Shown: in pieces, positions 57,756-64,000 of the stretch
Layout: every line of letters begins with the position of its first letter
How positions within the stretch are numbered: position 1 is the stretch's first letter
NCBI GenBank assembly: GCA_903925975.1
Contig: CAIYHG010000093.1
Coordinates: 1 to 64,000, forward strand
Length of the DNA: 64,000 bases
Origin: an uncultured Acidobacteriia bacterium
GTDB taxonomy: Bacteria; Acidobacteriota; Terriglobia; Bryobacterales; Bryobacteraceae
Direction of reading: 5' to 3'
Position numbers and translations under genes: made by a program
The notes under the pieces: generated by a model
Database searches by the model: none
Seen by the model: only the letters and a program-made list of their open reading frames with translations
What the model was told of the DNA's origin: nothing

Positions 57756-57796
57756 CGCCAATCGCGGGAAGAGTCCCGAATCCCATGAGTTAGCCC

Positions 57797-57813
57797 TTGG
57801 CGATGGAATTGCT
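57797..57813 (+). promoter_or_regulatory. Sigma-54 (-24/-12) promoter of the cytochrome cluster
   Basis: TTGGC at 57797-57801 and TTGCT at 57809-57813 place GG (57799-57800) and GC (57811-57812) ten bases apart, as sigma-54 requires (consensus TTGGCAC, N5, TTGCT). Transcription from about 57824 would give a leader of roughly 12 bases containing GGAGG. A sigma-54 activator gene lies directly opposite, which supports the assignment. Confidence 0.72.
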
Positions 57814-57835
57814 CTTCTCGATGCCGGAGGCATTG

Positions 57836-58066
57836 ATGTTCTCGATAAAAATCGGAGTCCCGGCTGTCATTCTGCTGGGCGGATTCCTGATTTGCACGAC
57901 AGCTTCGTACGGCACCCAGGAATATACGAAACAGACCAAGAAGGCCTGCAAGTACTGCCACACGGAAAGTTTCCCGAAGGCCGGCACGGAAAAAGCCAAA
58001 GAGCTTACGCCCGCCGGGAAGTACTTCCAGGAGAAGAAGGCCCTGCCGCCCGAGGAAAAGAAGTAG
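57836..58066 (+). CDS. Small monoheme c-type cytochrome
   Basis: The 76-residue protein has an N-terminal signal or anchor (IGVPAVILLGGFLICTTASYG, about residues 5-25) and one heme-binding site CKYCH (about 38-42) in a Lys-rich C-terminal part. GGAGG at 57826-57830 is five bases before the ATG at 57836; earlier in-frame starts lie in the sigma-54 promoter. No methionine follows the heme site, so the second heme ligand is unclear. It is the first gene after the sigma-54 promoter and probably carries electrons for the multiheme proteins downstream. Confidence 0.8.
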   Translation: MFSIKIGVPAVILLGGFLICTTASYGTQEYTKQTKKACKYCHTESFPKAGTEKAKELTPAGKYFQEKKALPPEEKK

Positions 58067-58095
58067 AGCTTTTACCGGCGGGCCTGGATTCGACC

Positions 58096-58536
58096 ATGAT
58101 GCAGACGGTTCAGTTAGCCATTACCGATGCCGCTCTTCGAGCGGAGGTTCGGGAGGCTCTGTCCCGCACCTGCGCGTGGCGCCTGGAGGCGGTGGATCGG
58201 CCGGACCCGTCTCAGAATGGTGTCCTCGTTCTGGATGAGGCAGCCCTTGACGGGCTGCCTTTTACGTTAACCTACCCGGAGCGGGTGGTACTCATCGCGC
58301 GCCAGGAAACCAACGAAGTGATGTCGCGAGCCTGGGATGCGGGAATCGTCTCCGTGGTCTCGGTCGATGACCCCATCAATACCGTGCTGCTCGCCATTAT
58401 GGCTGCGGCACTGCGCGTCGCAAAATCCCATCATGCGGCCGCTCCGGGTGGCATTTCCCCCAGCACTGCGCCTGTTTCTGCGTCATTATCCCCAGAAATC
58501 CCACATTGCGATCCGAAACGTTGCAAAAATCAATAA
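58096..58536 (+). CDS. Receiver-like (degenerate REC) protein
   Basis: The 146-residue protein reads like a response-regulator receiver: a start AITDAALRAEVREALSRTCA, then VLVLDEAALDGL where the phospho-acceptor strand should be, PERVVLIARQETNEVMSRAW and GIVSVVSVDDPINTVLLAI. Several catalytic positions are missing or unclear, so it may not be phosphorylated. The C-terminal 40 residues are disordered in appearance. It lies 29 bases after the cytochrome gene. A link to the PAS-type activator, which has no receiver of its own, is possible. Confidence 0.5.
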   Translation: MMQTVQLAITDAALRAEVREALSRTCAWRLEAVDRPDPSQNGVLVLDEAALDGLPFTLTYPERVVLIARQETNEVMSRAWDAGIVSVVSVDDPINTVLLAIMAAALRVAKSHHAAAPGGISPSTAPVSASLSPEIPHCDPKRCKNQ

Positions 58537-58895
58537 TTTATCTAAATTGTTGTTGTGGAATTCGACGTGCAGTAGACCTCCACTTCGGGAGACTGCTGAG
58601 ATGGGCTCTTCAATAGAACAACCAGAGGTTATTCTCCTAAACCGCCCGTGCAGGGTATGGGCCGAGCGGACCCTCGCTGCCAGTTGTGGCTGGAGTTTAT
58701 CTCTCGTATCTGTAGTAGATCTCATCGCGGAAGATACAGCGAAGAAGGTGGGCCGGGCCGCGTTCGTTTTGTCCAAGACCGTAGATCTCGCGGGCACTAC
58801 CGTGCAATTTCGACCATAGGCGTCTGTAGAAATTTTCCTCTCGAACAGAGTCCGGCCGCGCCGCGTCCGCTTTACACTCAGGAGTAACGATCAAA
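58537..58895. other. Region upstream of the multiheme genes, one doubtful small frame
   Basis: This stretch is less GC-rich than its surroundings. A frame at 58601-58819 could encode 72 residues (starting MGSSIEQPEVILL) but shows no motif and a poor ribosome binding site. GG-N10-GC arrangements at 58557-58570 and 58792-58805 could be weak sigma-54 promoters; such matches also occur by chance. AGGAG precedes the next gene start. Confidence 0.35.
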
Positions 58896-60566
58896 ATGAA
58901 AGACAGGGCACTGACATCTCGGGGCGTCGCGGCCGGTTTCGCCCTGGCTATGGTTCTACTGGCGTCCCCGGCTGCAACCCTGCGGGCGGCGGGGGTGGAT
59001 TGCACTTCCTGCCACGACCAAGGGGCGAAGCTTGCCAAGAGCGCCCATTCCGCGCTGACTTGCGACACGTGCCACGAGAACTACGTCGCCGATAAGCACC
59101 CGGCCGGCATCACCAAGCCGGCCTGCGCCACGTGCCACGCGGATGTGGCGGGCGATTACGGCAATGGAGTGCACGGTCTGGCCCGGAAGCAGGGCAACGA
59201 AAGCGCCCCCGATTGCGGCGTTTGCCACGGAAGCGCGCACGAACTGCTCCCCACCGGCTCACAGGCTTTTCGCGGCGCTGTCCCCGATACCTGCGGAATG
59301 TGCCACGCCGAAGTGGCCGAACAGTATAGCGCCAGCGTTCACGGCAAGGCGGTGGCGCGCGGCGTAACGCAGGCCCCGATATGCACGTCTTGCCACGGCG
59401 AGCACAAGATCATCCGGCCGAGCAATTCCTCCTCGCCCGTGAACGCCGCACACATCCGGGAAACCTGCGGCAGTTGCCACGGCGACGTGCGCCTGACGAA
59501 GAAGTTCGGGCTCCCCACTGACCGGATCGTGAGTTTCGATTCGTCGTTCCACGGCCTGGCGTCGAAGGCCGGTTCGCAATCGGTGGCCAATTGCGCGAGT
59601 TGCCACGGCGTACACAATATCCTGCCCTCTTCGGATCCGAAATCCACCATCAACGCGAAGAATCTTCCGGCTACCTGCGGCAAGTGCCACTCGGGCGCAG
59701 GCACGCGGTTCGCCATCAGCCAGGTGCACGTGGCCGATGGCGCGGCCGGTGAGCCAGCGATCATTCGTCTCGTGCGCCAGTTCTACCTGCTGGTGATCCC
59801 GGTGACCATCGGGCTCATGCTGCTGCATCACGCCGGCGATTGGATGCGGAAGCTCATAGCGCTCCGCTTCCGCCCCCGCCGCCAGCCGCAGCAATCTCAC
59901 GCCAGCGGTGAGCTGAGCATGCTTTTCTGGGAACGTATCCAGCACGCAGTTCTGGCCATCGCGTTCCTGACGCTGGGATGGACGGGATTCGCGCTGAAGT
60001 ATCCCGACCAGTGGTGGGCCCGGCCGCTCCTCCTTCTGGAATCGAAGTACCCGATTCGGGGTATCATCCACCGGACCGCGGCTGGCGTATTCGTGGCCGC
60101 CGCAATCATGCATGTCGTTTCCCTCATCGCCAGCCGCAAGCTGCGGGAACATTGGATGCTCATGCTGCCCAAGATGAACGACCCGAGGGAAGCGCTTACC
60201 AACTTCGCCTACAACCTTGGCTTGGGCGACCGGCGGCCGCCGCGCTCGCATCACAGCTATGTCGAGAAAGCCGAATATTGGGCTCTGGTTTGGGGCACGA
60301 TAGTGATGGCCGGCACCGGCGGATTGCTGTGGGCCAACAACCTTGCGTTGAAATTCCTGCCGAAGATCTGGCTGGACGTGGCGACATCGGTGCACATGTA
60401 TGAAGCCACCCTGGCGGTGCTGGCCATCATTGTCTGGCACCTCTACTCGACCATCTTCGATCCCGACGTTTACCCCCTGAATACGTCGTTCTTAACCGGA
60501 AAGAGCGTGAAGAATGACGAGCACTCCGACCATCCGCCGCAAGGCTCCAAAGCCGCGGGAGACTAA
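58896..60566 (+). CDS. Nine-heme cytochrome c fused to a membrane cytochrome b561-like domain
   Basis: The 556-residue protein has a signal peptide (AAGFALAMVLLASPAATLRA), nine CxxCH sites between residues about 35 and 265 (CTSCH, CDTCH, CATCH, CGVCH, CGMCH, CTSCH, CGSCH, CASCH, CGKCH), then five membrane helices with paired histidines (LLHHAGDW, IQHAVLA, IIHRTAAG, IMHVVS, WHLYS) of a di-heme b-type domain. This layout fits a quinol-linked oxidoreductase passing electrons to the periplasm. Its stop shares one base with the next ATG. Confidence 0.88.
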   Translation: MKDRALTSRGVAAGFALAMVLLASPAATLRAAGVDCTSCHDQGAKLAKSAHSALTCDTCHENYVADKHPAGITKPACATCHADVAGDYGNGVHGLARKQGNESAPDCGVCHGSAHELLPTGSQAFRGAVPDTCGMCHAEVAEQYSASVHGKAVARGVTQAPICTSCHGEHKIIRPSNSSSPVNAAHIRETCGSCHGDVRLTKKFGLPTDRIVSFDSSFHGLASKAGSQSVANCASCHGVHNILPSSDPKSTINAKNLPATCGKCHSGAGTRFAISQVHVADGAAGEPAIIRLVRQFYLLVIPVTIGLMLLHHAGDWMRKLIALRFRPRRQPQQSHASGELSMLFWERIQHAVLAIAFLTLGWTGFALKYPDQWWARPLLLLESKYPIRGIIHRTAAGVFVAAAIMHVVSLIASRKLREHWMLMLPKMNDPREALTNFAYNLGLGDRRPPRSHHSYVEKAEYWALVWGTIVMAGTGGLLWANNLALKFLPKIWLDVATSVHMYEATLAVLAIIVWHLYSTIFDPDVYPLNTSFLTGKSVKNDEHSDHPPQGSKAAGD

Positions 60567-62032
60567 TGGGAAGGACCGACATTCCGAACATGCCCGAACA
60601 AAGCAGCAGGAATTGGTTATCTCCGATAATTCATCTTTCGAACAACTGGATCAGCCTTCTCGGCGTCGTACTGGTCACGACGTGTACTGTTTTCTGGCTT
60701 TTCCTTCTGCCTACCACGTTGCGGGGCGAGGTCCAGAACCCGTATATCGGCGCCCTCGCGTTCCTGGCGATTCCGGGCCCCTTCTTTCTGGGTCTGCTCC
60801 TGATTCCCGTGGGAATCATGATCAAACGCCGCCGTGAAGGCCGAACCGGAATACACCCCATCGACGCGGGCCTGACGTGGAGTAATCCGGAGGTTCGCCG
60901 CCTGGCGCAGTTCATCGGCGTGACCACGGTGCTCAACATTATCATCGCCAGCCAACTCAGCTACGGGGCCGTGAGCTACATGGAGTCGGTGACGTTCTGC
61001 GGGCGTACTTGCCATACCGTGATGCAGCCTGAGTACACGGCCTATCAGAACTCGCCGCACTCGAGGGTGGCTTGCGTCCAGTGCCATATAGGACCGGGCG
61101 CGGGCTGGTTTGTGCGCAGCAAGCTCTCCGGCGCGCGCCAGGTTCTGGCGGTAGCGTTCAACACTTATCCGCGACCCCTTCCGACGCCGATCCATAACTT
61201 GCGCCCGGCGAGGGAAACGTGCGAACAGTGTCACTGGCCGCAGAAGTACGGCGAAGACCGGCTTCGCGTAATCTCCAAGTTCGCGGATGACGAAGCCAAC
61301 ACCGCCAGCAAGACCGTGCTGCTGATGAAGATCGGCGGCGGCAACCACGGCATCGGAATCCACGGCACGCACCTCGGGCCGGGCGTCAGCATTCGGTACG
61401 GTCATGCCGACGAGGGGCGCCAGAACATCCCGTGGGTGCAGTACAACACGCCGGATGGCAAGTCCGTGGTCTACGCTACGCCCGATGCGAAACCGGATGG
61501 CGCCGGGCTCACCATGCGCGAGATGGATTGCATGGATTGCCATAACCGCCCATCGCATACGTACGAACTGCCCGAGCGCGCCGTGGATACCGCCATGGGT
61601 AACGGGTTAATCGCGAGTTCGCTTCCCTTCGTCAGAAAGAAGGCCGTGGAGATTCTCAAGGCGAACTACGCCACCCGCGACCTGGCCGCGCAGCGGATTC
61701 CCGAGGCGGTGGCGCAGTATTACCGGCAAACCTACCCGGCGGTTTGGTCCGCTCACCAGGCGGAAGTGACCGCCGCCGGCCGTCAGGTGCTCGCTATCTG
61801 GGAGCGGAACATCTTCCCGGATATGAACGTCACCTGGGGGAAATATCCGAACAATATCGGCCATAACGATTTTCCGGGCTGCTGGCGCTGCCACGACAGC
61901 AACCACGCCGCAAAGACCGGCGACGTGATCACGCAGGATTGCAGCGCCTGCCACAACATGCTCGCGACCGAAGAATCGAATCCCAAGGTCCTCACGGATC
62001 TCGGGATCACGCTGCCGCAAGCGACGAGATAG
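60566..62032 (+). CDS. NapC/NirT-related membrane multiheme cytochrome c
   Basis: The 488-residue protein has three N-terminal membrane helices (GVVLVTTCTVFWLFLLP, AFLAIPGPFFLGLLLIPVGI, FIGVTTVLNIIIASQL) and six probable heme sites: CGRTCH, CVQCH, CEQCH, CMDCH, CWRCH and CSACH. The first has three residues between the cysteines rather than two. NapC/NirT proteins oxidise menaquinol or ubiquinol and hand electrons to periplasmic partners. It is coupled to the nine-heme gene (TAATG) and ends the cluster. Confidence 0.87.
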   Translation: MGRTDIPNMPEQSSRNWLSPIIHLSNNWISLLGVVLVTTCTVFWLFLLPTTLRGEVQNPYIGALAFLAIPGPFFLGLLLIPVGIMIKRRREGRTGIHPIDAGLTWSNPEVRRLAQFIGVTTVLNIIIASQLSYGAVSYMESVTFCGRTCHTVMQPEYTAYQNSPHSRVACVQCHIGPGAGWFVRSKLSGARQVLAVAFNTYPRPLPTPIHNLRPARETCEQCHWPQKYGEDRLRVISKFADDEANTASKTVLLMKIGGGNHGIGIHGTHLGPGVSIRYGHADEGRQNIPWVQYNTPDGKSVVYATPDAKPDGAGLTMREMDCMDCHNRPSHTYELPERAVDTAMGNGLIASSLPFVRKKAVEILKANYATRDLAAQRIPEAVAQYYRQTYPAVWSAHQAEVTAAGRQVLAIWERNIFPDMNVTWGKYPNNIGHNDFPGCWRCHDSNHAAKTGDVITQDCSACHNMLATEESNPKVLTDLGITLPQATR

Positions 62033-62068
62033 CTGGGCCATCCGGCCGAAATCGAGCGGGCAGGGAAG

Positions 62069-62097
62069 GGCGCGGCGCCGCTAGCTGAGGCCGCGCC
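62069..62097. terminator. Hairpin between convergent genes, possible bidirectional terminator
   Basis: GGCGCGGC at 62069-62076 pairs with GCCGCGCC at 62090-62097 around a 13-base loop. It lies between the stops of the cytochrome gene and the convergent secreted-protein gene. No strong T run follows, so the assignment is tentative. Confidence 0.4.
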
Positions 62098-62105
62098 GCC
62101 CGTCG

Positions 62106-63347
62106 CTATTGTTTGATGGCCAGATACTGCTGGGCCGGTACATCCTGGCCCCATACGCTGGCTTCCACCAGGTAGTCTCCGTCGGCAAGCGCCGGCGTCA
62201 CCACGTTGAATTGATACAGGCCCGCGGCGACCAGCCCCGCGAAGGTCACCTGCACGGGCACGCCGCCTATGCGGATTGCCAGGTTGTTTCCCGCGGCCAG
62301 CGGGGCCGCCCCGGAGAACACGACGCCGGACGGCGCCGCGGGGTTGGTGGGCCCGAAACCGGTGCCGAACAGGAGCACGGTATCCCCGGGTTTCGGCGGG
62401 CGGCCGGCGATGCCGGAATCCGACAGGCCCGAAGGCGCGGCCACGGAGCCGTCGGCGTACGAGGCGGCGACGTAGCGCATGTTCAGGGGGCTGAAGCGGA
62501 ACAGGCCCGGCGCGGCAACCTTCAATTCCGCGGCGGCGGCGTCGCTTGTGCCCGCAGTCGTGGTGACGTCTACCGTGACGGGCCCCAGCGCCGCGTCGTC
62601 GGGAGCCTGCACGATGAGTTGGGTTGCGCTGACGTAGGCCAGCGGCGCATAGTTGCCGTTGATGCGCACCCTGACGCCCGCGAGCTCCGTGGGCAGCTTC
62701 CCATCCACAATTCCAGAGGAACGTGCCGGGCCGGCCGCGCCGTCTGGCGCGAGATTGCTACCTGCTATCGAAACCCACGCGCCGGAACTGATTCCCGGCG
62801 AGTTGCTGGCCGCGTTCACCACGCCCGCGGCGCTGATCGCCGGTTTCGCGGAAGCTTTGGTCAGCGTCACGCTGGCGGTATATACGTTGGTCTGCCGCGT
62901 TGTGTTCGCGGCAGCGCCGGCAAAGTAGACGGTGACGGAATCCGCGTCGGTGGGGGCGGTCCAATCCATCGTGTACGTGGTGGCGGAAACGGCGTGGTAT
63001 GCGTAGGCCCGGCCGCTCGACGTGGCGCTCGCGCCGGCGTTAGTGACCGCCGCCAGTTTCCCCGCGGTCGCCGTCAGCTGAAAACCCTTTCGATAACTGC
63101 TGTTCGGATCTGCGATGGTGACGGTCCAGCGCTGTGTCTCGCCGGGAGAAAAGGTGGTGGAACCGGGCAATGCGATCTTGACGCTCCCTCCGGAGGGGTT
63201 CAATGAGACGCTGTGGCACGAGGCGCACGGCGTACCCGTGCCGGGCTCCCCGGAATTGCCGAAAGGCACCCGCGAACCGGACGGGTAGGCAGACACAAGA
63301 CCTGCGCACGCGATGAGGACAGATACCGCCCAAAAGGGATTCCGCAC
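62106..63347 (-). CDS. Secreted protein with N-terminal heme-motif/Reeler-like domain and TIGR03437 C-terminal domain
   Basis: The 413-residue protein has a signal peptide (residues 1-20), a CASCH heme-type motif at residues 41-45, an immunoglobulin-like Reeler/choice-of-anchor domain (about 50-160: FSPGETQRWTVTIADPNSSY), and a C-terminal domain from about 165 (VVNAASNSPGISSGAWVSIA, then LPTELAGVRVRINGNYAPL, VTPALADGDYLVEA) matching the TIGR03437 family of Solibacter and relatives. Such proteins are surface-exposed or extracellular, and their function is unknown. It is convergent with the cytochrome cluster; the CxxCH motif hints at a role near it. Confidence 0.82.
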   Translation of the reverse strand: MRNPFWAVSVLIACAGLVSAYPSGSRVPFGNSGEPGTGTPCASCHSVSLNPSGGSVKIALPGSTTFSPGETQRWTVTIADPNSSYRKGFQLTATAGKLAAVTNAGASATSSGRAYAYHAVSATTYTMDWTAPTDADSVTVYFAGAAANTTRQTNVYTASVTLTKASAKPAISAAGVVNAASNSPGISSGAWVSIAGSNLAPDGAAGPARSSGIVDGKLPTELAGVRVRINGNYAPLAYVSATQLIVQAPDDAALGPVTVDVTTTAGTSDAAAAELKVAAPGLFRFSPLNMRYVAASYADGSVAAPSGLSDSGIAGRPPKPGDTVLLFGTGFGPTNPAAPSGVVFSGAAPLAAGNNLAIRIGGVPVQVTFAGLVAAGLYQFNVVTPALADGDYLVEASVWGQDVPAQQYLAIKQ

Positions 63348-63530
63348 TATGACTCCTTGTATTCACCGACGCCGCCGGATATCTCCGGGTTTCGGACCTG
63401 ATGCTTGTATTGCCCGTGCGGGCAAGAACGGATAGACTCCAGACTCATCTACGGGGGCGGGCGGCCGAACGGGCTTTTCCAAGGCCGCCGCGACGGTTTT
63501 TGAAGAACAACGTTATACTGATATCGGGGG

Positions 63531-63953
63531 ATGGGGCTGCTCAAGCCGCCAGCCTTGGGCCTTTGCGATATGCCACGCAGAACTAGAAGCGCGATGGAAC
63601 GGCGAAACGTGGTCCGTGGAATTGCGGGGAACGTAGCCCCGCCCGAGCGTCGTGTCGGCACGCCCAATCCGAACCTCGCGGTGATCAAGGTCGGTGGAAG
63701 GCCGGAGAAATGCCTGCTCAGCTCCAAGGAGCGGTCGTCGGCTATCTTTGCGCAGTTGGGTAAGGCGATGGCGAAGCCGGGGGTGGACCGCGCGCGGATC
63801 TTCGAGAGCGCTTCAGGCAAGCGCGTGTACGCCTATTCCGTCTTCGTGGAAGACCCCACCAAGTTGGTTCGGGAGGACGCTTCGGGGCGTAAGACGGTGG
63901 GCCGTCTGGTCGGCGGGCGTTTTCGCGCCACAAGCCACAATGGACACTCCTAG
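63531..63953 (+). CDS. Hypothetical basic protein
   Basis: The 140-residue frame is Arg/Lys-rich, with SSKERSSAIFAQLGKAMAKP and ASGKRVYAYSVFVEDPTKLV in the second half, which look like a small folded domain. I recognise no family. TATACT at 63514-63519 could be the -10. The ATG at 63531 is uncertain; ATG 63570 is also possible. It has no clear neighbours in the window, which ends 47 bases after its stop. Confidence 0.45.
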   Translation: MGLLKPPALGLCDMPRRTRSAMERRNVVRGIAGNVAPPERRVGTPNPNLAVIKVGGRPEKCLLSSKERSSAIFAQLGKAMAKPGVDRARIFESASGKRVYAYSVFVEDPTKLVREDASGRKTVGRLVGGRFRATSHNGHS

Positions 63954-64000
63954 TGGCATTGCGGACGCCTCCAAGTCTGAAGACACTGCTGAGTGAAGCC

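Noticed and set aside
58486-58797. 103-residue minus-strand frame in the cytochrome gap
   Set aside because: No recognisable features and it crosses the end of the receiver-like gene; likely a chance open frame.

Overview
The window looks like chromosomal DNA of a flagellated, high-GC Gram-negative acidobacterium of the Bryobacter/Solibacter type. The best lineage marker is the secreted protein at 62106-63347, whose C-terminal half matches the domain family first described in Solibacter usitatus (TIGR03437). A DUF2934 protein, split atp and nuo operons, an outer-membrane TonB receptor, MlaEFD and a DUF6580 membrane protein fit the same assignment. This is inferred from protein resemblance only. 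I found no rRNA, tRNA, CRISPR array, insertion sequence or phage gene.

Layout. 0.35-8.1 kb: motility block fliW-csrA-flagellin-fliD on the plus strand and flbD-motA-motB on the minus strand, with three sigma-28-like promoters and a degenerate GGDEF protein. 8.2-9.4 kb: small zinc-ribbon protein, lexA, DUF2934 protein. 9.7-15.7 kb: ATP synthase genes (two b-type subunits, delta, alpha, gamma, beta, epsilon) without subunits a and c. 15.9-16.6 kb: toxin-antitoxin pair with a palindromic operator. 16.7-18.9 kb: NapH/CcoG-like ferredoxin, ECF sigma factor, OsmC protein. 19.0-20.1 kb: RsbW-like kinase, STAS antagonist, ThiS. 20.2-33.2 kb: a twelve-gene complex I operon (nuoA, C-H, J-N) that lacks nuoB and nuoI. 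33.2-34.8 kb: TPR protein.

34.9-38.5 kb: a cobalamin riboswitch controlling a TonB-dependent receptor, a PduO-type adenosyltransferase and a DUF6580 membrane protein, ended by a terminator. 38.5-42.7 kb: a kinase-like/nuclease-like fusion, hpt, ppiD, dedA. 42.7-50.0 kb: transglutaminase-like protein, CDF metal exporter, S46 dipeptidyl-peptidase, PiT phosphate transporter, trxB-ridA, P1 peptidase. 50.0-54.4 kb: mlaE-mlaF-mlaD, YdjC/HpnK deacetylase, rsmI. 54.4-56.3 kb: divergent dut and double-length thyX. 56.3-62.0 kb: a sigma-54 activator divergent from a cytochrome cluster (monoheme protein, receiver-like protein, nine-heme c/b fusion, six-heme NapC-like protein). 62.1-64.0 kb: the Solibacter-type secreted protein and one hypothetical gene.

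Most genes are housekeeping. The parts most worth a second look are the sigma-54-controlled cytochrome cluster, the ThyX whose motif is divided between two halves, the kinase-like/nuclease-like gene beside hpt, the riboswitch operon with an unassigned membrane protein, the csrA frame that carries the flagellin promoter and runs into the flagellin gene, and the complex I operon without its two Q-module iron-sulfur subunits.
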